From positions 1,674,001-1,738,000 of the forward strand of contig NZ_AP024276.1 in assembly GCF_021654455.1 (NCBI RefSeq): DNA of 64,000 nt. Reading direction: 5' to 3'. Below, piece after piece: positions 59,955 through 64,000 of this stretch. The stretch comes from Streptococcus parasuis. Lineage in GTDB: Bacteria > Bacillota > Bacilli > Lactobacillales > Streptococcaceae. The translations under genes and the position numbers were made by a program. Below the pieces are notes generated by a model. That model saw only the letters and a program-made list of their open reading frames with translations, was not told the origin of the DNA and made no database searches. Positions within the stretch are counted from its first letter, which is position 1. Every line of letters starts with the position of its first letter.

Positions 59955-61929
59955 ACTTATCACCTTCTTCCGCTACCATCTGAAATTCATCAGTGTCACT
60001 CATTTCTTGATAATTCTCTTTATCTTCTATCCCAAAAAGATATCCGCGTCCATGTGTAATCATATTTACTTCAAAAGTGAGGTAATCTGCAATGGTTTTT
60101 TGGAAATCTTCTTCAGTTGGGATCTCATCATTGAAATAGTAGAAAGAATGGAGCCACTCATCATCGGCTTCAATTGTCGTACTAACACAGAATTTCGTTT
60201 CCGCATCTGTACGATTAAACCAAACATCCAGCAAATGCTGTTTTTTATCTTTAGCAGTAGCCGTTTCAACGAGACCAATATGCTTAGAAACCTCAAACCC
60301 ATCATTTTCAAAATTGATAAACTTACATTCCTTTTCTGGACGATGGGGAATGCCAGCTGTAAACACTGCAATACAAGGGTTTGTCCCCACTCCGTAAAAG
60401 GTATTTTTATTGAGGGTAATAACACCTTCCAAAGTGTGATATTTTAAGATATTTTGTTTCGCTTCTTTTTCAAACTTTGTTTTTCCTGTAAAGGTTGACT
60501 GAGGTACAATAACAGCAGCCTTAGCCCCTTCAACTAAGGAATTTAACAAGTGTTCTGTAAAGTTAATTTCATATAATTCAGTATTTGTTTTTGAGCCCAT
60601 TGAATAGGGTGGGTTCATCATACCAACATTACATTGCTTTAATTGTAGTTTACTAGGATTTTGGCGCAGAAAGTCTTGATTTTCAAGATTACTCTTCCCA
60701 TCACCTCGTAGGATCATATTGGTGGTTGCAATGGTAAACATATAAGATTGCTCTTCAATACCAAAAAGCTGGTGCTTACGAATCTGCTCACGTTGGTAAT
60801 CACTCTCTGCTTTTGTCAGCATATCATGCATAGCAGCAATCAAGAAACCAGCCGTTCCGCAAGTTGGGTCAAAGACCTTATCCGTTGGCTTCAAATCAAC
60901 TAAATCACAAAACAGCTCAGTAATATGCTTTGGTGTCAAAACAATCCCTAAGTTCTGTCCATCTCCGCCAGAATAAGACATAAATTCGCCATAAAAGCGA
61001 CCAAGATAATCTTCCGCAGAGCTATTGTATCTTAGGCTTTGATATATACTTTTATAAAGAAATTCTGTAAAGTGCTTAATTGGTGTTTTCCCTAACGTGC
61101 TATTGTTCTCATTAATTTTAACATCATCTCTGATGATCGCAAACTGGCTAAGTAGTTTGTCTTTTTTCACCTCAGGCGAAACATTAGCACGCTGAAGATT
61201 AGCTTTAATAGCAGCATAAATCTTTGAACCATCCGTTTTTACAGTATCACCTGTTAAACTTTCCAGTGAAAAATTCCCGTGTTCTGTCTCTCTCAAAGCT
61301 AAGAGAATTCCTGAAACAATTAACGGTTTGTTCTTCTCTTCAATATTACCATAATTTCTAAGGTCATTATGCAAAGTCGCCGCATCTTTTAAAATTTCAG
61401 CAGTTTCTTTTTCAAAATTGGTTTTTTCTTGCAGAATTTCTTTAACATAATACTCATCAATATTATCAACTGAAAATGAGATTAAAGTTTCAATATCAGC
61501 TAATTCAAAGTACTCCCCGCGTTCATTTACAAAAACTGGTGTAATACGATGCTTTTTTTCATTACCACTAATTCCTAGTGCGATAATTTTTTTATAACTA
61601 ACTTGACCTGCCAAGTGCTTAGCATAAAAGACAGCACCATTTACTGCATAGTCTGTATTTGATTTGACATCATCTGCAATTAGGTCATTATCGGTATAGT
61701 TTATGTGTTTTGATAATTCTGGCTTGTCCTCAATAATTATCAAGAAATCTTTAACAACTCCTACATATTCTGGAAAGCCTGGTTTACCAGTTCCTTTTTT
61801 AGAAGCCGTTTTTAGGGAATCGTCTAATTCCTTGATATTACTTCCTTGAGCATCAAATTTATCCCGGATACCAGCTTCTTTTAAAAGTTCATGTACCCAT
61901 AGATCAGTATTTACTTCTTTTTTTGCCAT
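59947..61929 (-). CDS. BcgI-like restriction-modification subunit: N-terminal nuclease fused to N6-adenine methyltransferase
   Basis: A 660-residue fused enzyme. The N-terminal 160 residues hold a PD-(D/E)XK-like strand DFLIIIEDK (D61, E67, K69) and resemble nuclease domains of type I/IIB enzymes. A helical linker leads to an HsdM-type domain with SAM motif DPTCGTAGFL (about 352) and catalytic NPPY (about 437). Nuclease plus methylase in one chain with a separate S subunit matches BcgI-type IIB systems, and explains the absence of hsdR. Annotation as plain HsdM would miss the nuclease part. Confidence 0.82.
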   Translation of the reverse strand: MAKKEVNTDLWVHELLKEAGIRDKFDAQGSNIKELDDSLKTASKKGTGKPGFPEYVGVVKDFLIIIEDKPELSKHINYTDNDLIADDVKSNTDYAVNGAVFYAKHLAGQVSYKKIIALGISGNEKKHRITPVFVNERGEYFELADIETLISFSVDNIDEYYVKEILQEKTNFEKETAEILKDAATLHNDLRNYGNIEEKNKPLIVSGILLALRETEHGNFSLESLTGDTVKTDGSKIYAAIKANLQRANVSPEVKKDKLLSQFAIIRDDVKINENNSTLGKTPIKHFTEFLYKSIYQSLRYNSSAEDYLGRFYGEFMSYSGGDGQNLGIVLTPKHITELFCDLVDLKPTDKVFDPTCGTAGFLIAAMHDMLTKAESDYQREQIRKHQLFGIEEQSYMFTIATTNMILRGDGKSNLENQDFLRQNPSKLQLKQCNVGMMNPPYSMGSKTNTELYEINFTEHLLNSLVEGAKAAVIVPQSTFTGKTKFEKEAKQNILKYHTLEGVITLNKNTFYGVGTNPCIAVFTAGIPHRPEKECKFINFENDGFEVSKHIGLVETATAKDKKQHLLDVWFNRTDAETKFCVSTTIEADDEWLHSFYYFNDEIPTEEDFQKTIADYLTFEVNMITHGRGYLFGIEDKENYQEMSDTDEFQMVAEEGDKYE

Positions 61930-61965
61930 ATTCCTATTCCTTTAGTATTCTTTAAGAAAATTGTT

Positions 61966-62007
61966 TTATACTATCTTCAAGCTAGAAATAGCCCAATTCT
62001 TTTTCAT
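61966..62007 (-). other. Possible 13-residue leader peptide ORF
   Basis: An ATG at 62007 with AGGAG 6 nt upstream opens MKKNWAISSLKIV and stops at 61966, about 35 nt before the nuclease-methylase start. The good ribosome site makes it notable, but it is too short to assign. It could be a leader peptide or remnant. Confidence 0.3.
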
Positions 62008-62018
62008 ATAATCTCCTA

Positions 62019-62053
62019 GAAAACAGTCGATTTGGTTGGCTGTTTTCGTTTTT
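62019..62053 (+). terminator. Plus-oriented terminator-like hairpin A
   Basis: GAAAACAG (62019-62026) and CTGTTTTC (62040-62047) followed by GTTTTT on the plus strand, although no plus-strand gene is near. The tail on the minus strand is not T-rich. Confidence 0.5.
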
Positions 62054-62172
62054 AGATTCTCTCATTACGAATCGTATATTTCTCCACTTAGATGGATTAT
62101 GCTTTCAGATTCATTTAAGTTTGAAGAGATATACTAACTATATAGCTAAGAATAGCAAATAAATTCTCTTTG

Positions 62173-62209
62173 AAATAGTCAGTCCTCTGGGCTGGCTATT
62201 TCGTTTTTT
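62173..62209 (+). terminator. Plus-oriented terminator-like hairpin B
   Basis: AAATAGTCAG (62173-62182) and CTGGCTATTT (62192-62201) followed by CGTTTTTT on the plus strand, overlapping the stop of the kinase-like gene. The 119 nt between hairpins A and B hold nothing else that I recognise. Confidence 0.55.
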
Positions 62210-62768
62210 CTTGCTCAAGTTTTCTCATTATTTGGATAATCAATAGAGCAACCTCATTGGCAGTAAGTTGGGTATTATTAATTTTATGATAATGGTAGAG
62301 TTGCTTAGGAGCAAATTCTGGATTAAAGTTTGCAAACTTCATAGTATCTAGAATATCTTTTTCAGACCACTCAATATTTCTTTTCCAAGGTTTATGTTGC
62401 AAACGATTTTCGGTCACATTTCTTCTTAAACGTTCTTGCAGCTCTGTTTCCAATTCAATAAACAGAACAGCTTGATTCCTACTGTGATAAATCTCTTGAA
62501 TATTCTCTAAAAAAGAAATATCTGCTGGATCATTAAAGTCAATAACAACTGTAAAAATCAAACCCAAATCAGTTTTCGCAGAGGTTTCAAAAAACTTCAT
62601 ACGAATATCATTAATAAGTTCTCTCGCTTCGTCAGACATTGGAAAAAATTTTGTTACGAAATCGATTGATTCATGATTATGAAACAAAACCAAATCTGTT
62701 AATCTTTCAACCTCCTGCCCAATGGTCATCTTGCCAGAAGCTTGTGCTCCAATAATAATTAGATTCAT
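62196..62768 (-). CDS. P-loop kinase-like protein (AAA / shikimate-kinase-like)
   Basis: A 190-residue P-loop protein with Walker A GAQASGKMT at residues 7-15, a DxD-like strand FTVVIDFND, and a lid-like arginine-rich stretch LQERLRRNVTENRLQHK, as in small nucleotide or shikimate-type kinases. Substrate unknown. Its ATG overlaps the VOC stop (ATGA), so the two are translationally coupled behind the valine T-box. Confidence 0.75.
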   Translation of the reverse strand: MNLIIIGAQASGKMTIGQEVERLTDLVLFHNHESIDFVTKFFPMSDEARELINDIRMKFFETSAKTDLGLIFTVVIDFNDPADISFLENIQEIYHSRNQAVLFIELETELQERLRRNVTENRLQHKPWKRNIEWSEKDILDTMKFANFNPEFAPKQLYHYHKINNTQLTANEVALLIIQIMRKLEQEKTK

Positions 62769-63154
62769 CTTGCCTCCCCCACCAACTCTATCTTGATCCC
62801 ATCTGGGTCTTCCAAATAGAGAGCATAGTGATCTGGTCCTCCAGCGTGGGGATAGCGGTCATCGTAGAGCAGTTTGACTCGTCTGGTCAAAAATTTCTTC
62901 CGCCATTGGTCAACATCATCAGGTGTTCCTGCATGAAAGGCTAGATGATTGAGACCTATACGGCACCGGTGATAGCCTGCTCCTAGGAAGTCCTGTGGCG
63001 TTTGGACAAAGACCAGGTACTGCTCTGCTTTTTTATAAGATAGCCCGTCCTCCCACTCCTGATAGAGCGAGTAGCCCAGCTTGGTCAGGAGAAAGTCGTA
63101 GAATGCCCGTGAGGTTTCCAAGTCTGAAACATATATTTCAACATGATGTAACAT
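62765..63154 (-). CDS. VOC-family (glyoxalase/bleomycin-resistance fold) protein
   Basis: A 129-residue vicinal-oxygen-chelate protein: MLHHVEIYVSDLETSRAFYD with the first metal-side histidine, GLNHLAFHAG, and DHYALYLEDPDGIKIELV with the terminal Glu. The fold covers glyoxalases, dioxygenases and resistance proteins; substrate unknown. First gene behind the valine T-box, with AAGGAG before its ATG. Confidence 0.88.
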   Translation of the reverse strand: MLHHVEIYVSDLETSRAFYDFLLTKLGYSLYQEWEDGLSYKKAEQYLVFVQTPQDFLGAGYHRCRIGLNHLAFHAGTPDDVDQWRKKFLTRRVKLLYDDRYPHAGGPDHYALYLEDPDGIKIELVGEAR

Positions 63155-63177
63155 ACCTTCTCCTTTCCAAATAAAAA

Positions 63178-63385
63178 TCCCTGCCTAGACTTGCTAGACA
63201 GGGACGAAGTTATTCCGCGGTACCACCCTTGTTCAGATAATTTATCTGCACTTTGCTTATTCGATTCACATCATCAGCAACCAGTTTTGACATTTGTGCG
63301 GATTTCTCAGTACCACCGCTTCCTGTGACAAATGGGGCTCAAAACACCTCTGAATGGCTTTATTGTAACAAATTGCACCTTGAAA
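63178..63385 (-). promoter_or_regulatory. T-box riboswitch, valine type
   Basis: Minus-strand leader with T-box core AAGGGTGGTACCGCGG (63215-63230). The terminator arms CCCTGTCTAG / CTAGGCAGGG (63179-63188, 63194-63203, one G-U pair) are followed by ATTTTTAT. Stem I is seen as GTTTTGA/TCAAAAC plus CATTTGT/ACAAATG, and the triplet at their joint on the 3' side is GUC (63289-63291), a valine codon. Valine identity fits valS lying downstream in the same direction. Core and terminator are certain; the specifier is inferred. Confidence 0.9.
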
Positions 63386-63395
63386 AGCAAGGGAT

Positions 63396-63782
63396 TTAAG
63401 CTTTCAACTCAATCCCTTTTTCTTTCAACTGCTTGATAGTTGCAGGACCGATGCCTTTAAGAGCCAAGAGATCCTTTTCTGTATGGTTTGCAAAATCAGC
63501 TACAGATTGAATTCCTGCTTCGTAGAAGGTTTCCAAACGTGCTGCCGCAATGCCTTCCAACTCAGGAAGTGCCAAAAAGTCTTCCAATGAAGCCGCTGAA
63601 GAAGTCACCTCTGCTACAACTTCTTTCACTTGTTCCACAGCATGTTCTACGAAAGTTTCAGCCTGATGTGCGACTGTCTCAACAGCTCCGCGAGCAGTTT
63701 CAAGACCGACACGCCCTGCTCGTCTCAAGTCTGCTAGTTGTTTTTTCAATTGTTTTTTACGATTTGCTTTTTTCTTTGACAA
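63396..63782 (-). CDS. Helix-hairpin-helix domain protein
   Basis: A 128-residue protein. A basic N terminus (SKKKANRKKQLKKQLADLRR) leads to an alanine/valine-rich helix (about 25-65), then tandem HhH motifs (LPELEGIAAARLETFYEAGI and LLALKGIGPATIKQLKEKGI) that bind DNA non-specifically. No enzyme domain. The start is TTG at 63782 behind GGAGAGG; no ATG is available. Function unknown. Confidence 0.8.
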   Translation of the reverse strand: MSKKKANRKKQLKKQLADLRRAGRVGLETARGAVETVAHQAETFVEHAVEQVKEVVAEVTSSAASLEDFLALPELEGIAAARLETFYEAGIQSVADFANHTEKDLLALKGIGPATIKQLKEKGIELKA

Positions 63783-63797
63783 TGCTAAATCCTCTCC

Positions 63798-64000
63798 TTA
63801 ATAATTCCGTTGACCAAGCAATTCATCTGGTAAATCATGAAATCCTTTACCAGCATGGTAGTTGGCAAATTTTCCTTGAATAAAGCGATAAGCATCCAGC
63901 TTGCTCTCGTAACGAATATATGCATCCGCAGCACGCTCATCCTTATCTTCTTCCAAGACACGGCGACTTTCTTCAACAGCCATTTCATTGACCATGACTT
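63798..64000 (-). CDS. DUF1912 family protein, partial (5' end outside window)
   Basis: The frame runs off the right edge; about 67 C-terminal residues are present, including VNEMAVEESRRVLEEDKDER, YIRYESKLDAYRF and GKGFHDLPDELLG. I recognise it as the small streptococcal DUF1912 family (about 84 residues), so only the first 15-20 residues are missing. The ATG at 63995 is internal by this reading. Function unknown. Confidence 0.78.
   Translation of the reverse strand, partial: VMVNEMAVEESRRVLEEDKDERAADAYIRYESKLDAYRFIQGKFANYHAGKGFHDLPDELLGQRNY

Noticed and set aside
59947-61929. Naming the fused enzyme HsdM of a type I system
   Set aside because: There is no hsdR in the window and the N-terminal region looks like a nuclease, so a BcgI-like system fits better.

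Overview
The window is Streptococcus chromosome, most likely Streptococcus suis or a close relative. This rests on gene order (clpE, NUDIX, DUF1827, ileS, divIVA, ylm genes, sepF, ftsZ, ftsA, divIB, murG, murD), low G+C, streptococcal families (DUF1797, DUF1827, DUF3165, DUF1912) and T-box leaders on ileS and on the valS locus. Species is an inference from remembered gene content, not a database match. Nearly every gene is on the minus strand. The plus-strand exceptions are the metallopeptidase at 3009, clpE/NUDIX/DUF1827 (7073-10282) and the IS66 element.

Layout. 1-6743: housekeeping (partial tlyA, ispA-xseB-xseA operon, a zinc metallopeptidase, folD, a two-gene amino-acid ABC importer without its binding protein, a YkuJ-like protein). 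6867-10460: clpE with a CtsR operator on its promoter, NUDIX, DUF1827, then a strongly folded intergenic element. 10464-14065: ileS and a GNAT gene behind an isoleucine-type T-box. 14070-23381: division and wall cluster. 23443-25670: a complete IS66-family element with 8-bp target duplication and a frameshifted tnpC. 25740-37391: surface region with a secreted multi-CBM26 alpha-amylase and a sortase-C pilus operon whose first gene is an in-frame fusion of two pilin genes. 37498-42047: DUF3165, typA, asnA, MmcQ/YjbR. 42062-61929: a defence/conflict island interrupted by valS. 62196-64000: P-loop kinase-like and VOC genes behind a valine-type T-box, an HhH protein and partial DUF1912.

The island is the richest part. 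It holds (a) an XRE-ImmA/IrrE protein with a DUF5986-like partner; (b) a TOTE-type primase-helicase whose PLD nuclease end is cut off by a frameshift; (c) a C5 methyltransferase with a putative type II endonuclease; (d) a tightly coupled operon of amino-methyltransferase, Rad50-like ATPase with zinc hook, small middle protein and PD-(D/E)XK nuclease, resembling an ABC-three-component/Lamassu core joined to methyltransferases; and (e) a BcgI-like nuclease-methyltransferase with RhuM and an S subunit that has three target-recognition units. An (AT)9 tract lies between the second and third units of that S gene and could switch it by slippage.

Two points tie parts together. System (e) sits between a valine T-box leader and valS, so defence expression and valyl-tRNA supply may be linked. 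The pilus operon promoter carries a perfect palindrome over its predicted start and a 22-bp palindrome further upstream, and the amylase has a cre-like site, which suggests carbohydrate control of this surface region.
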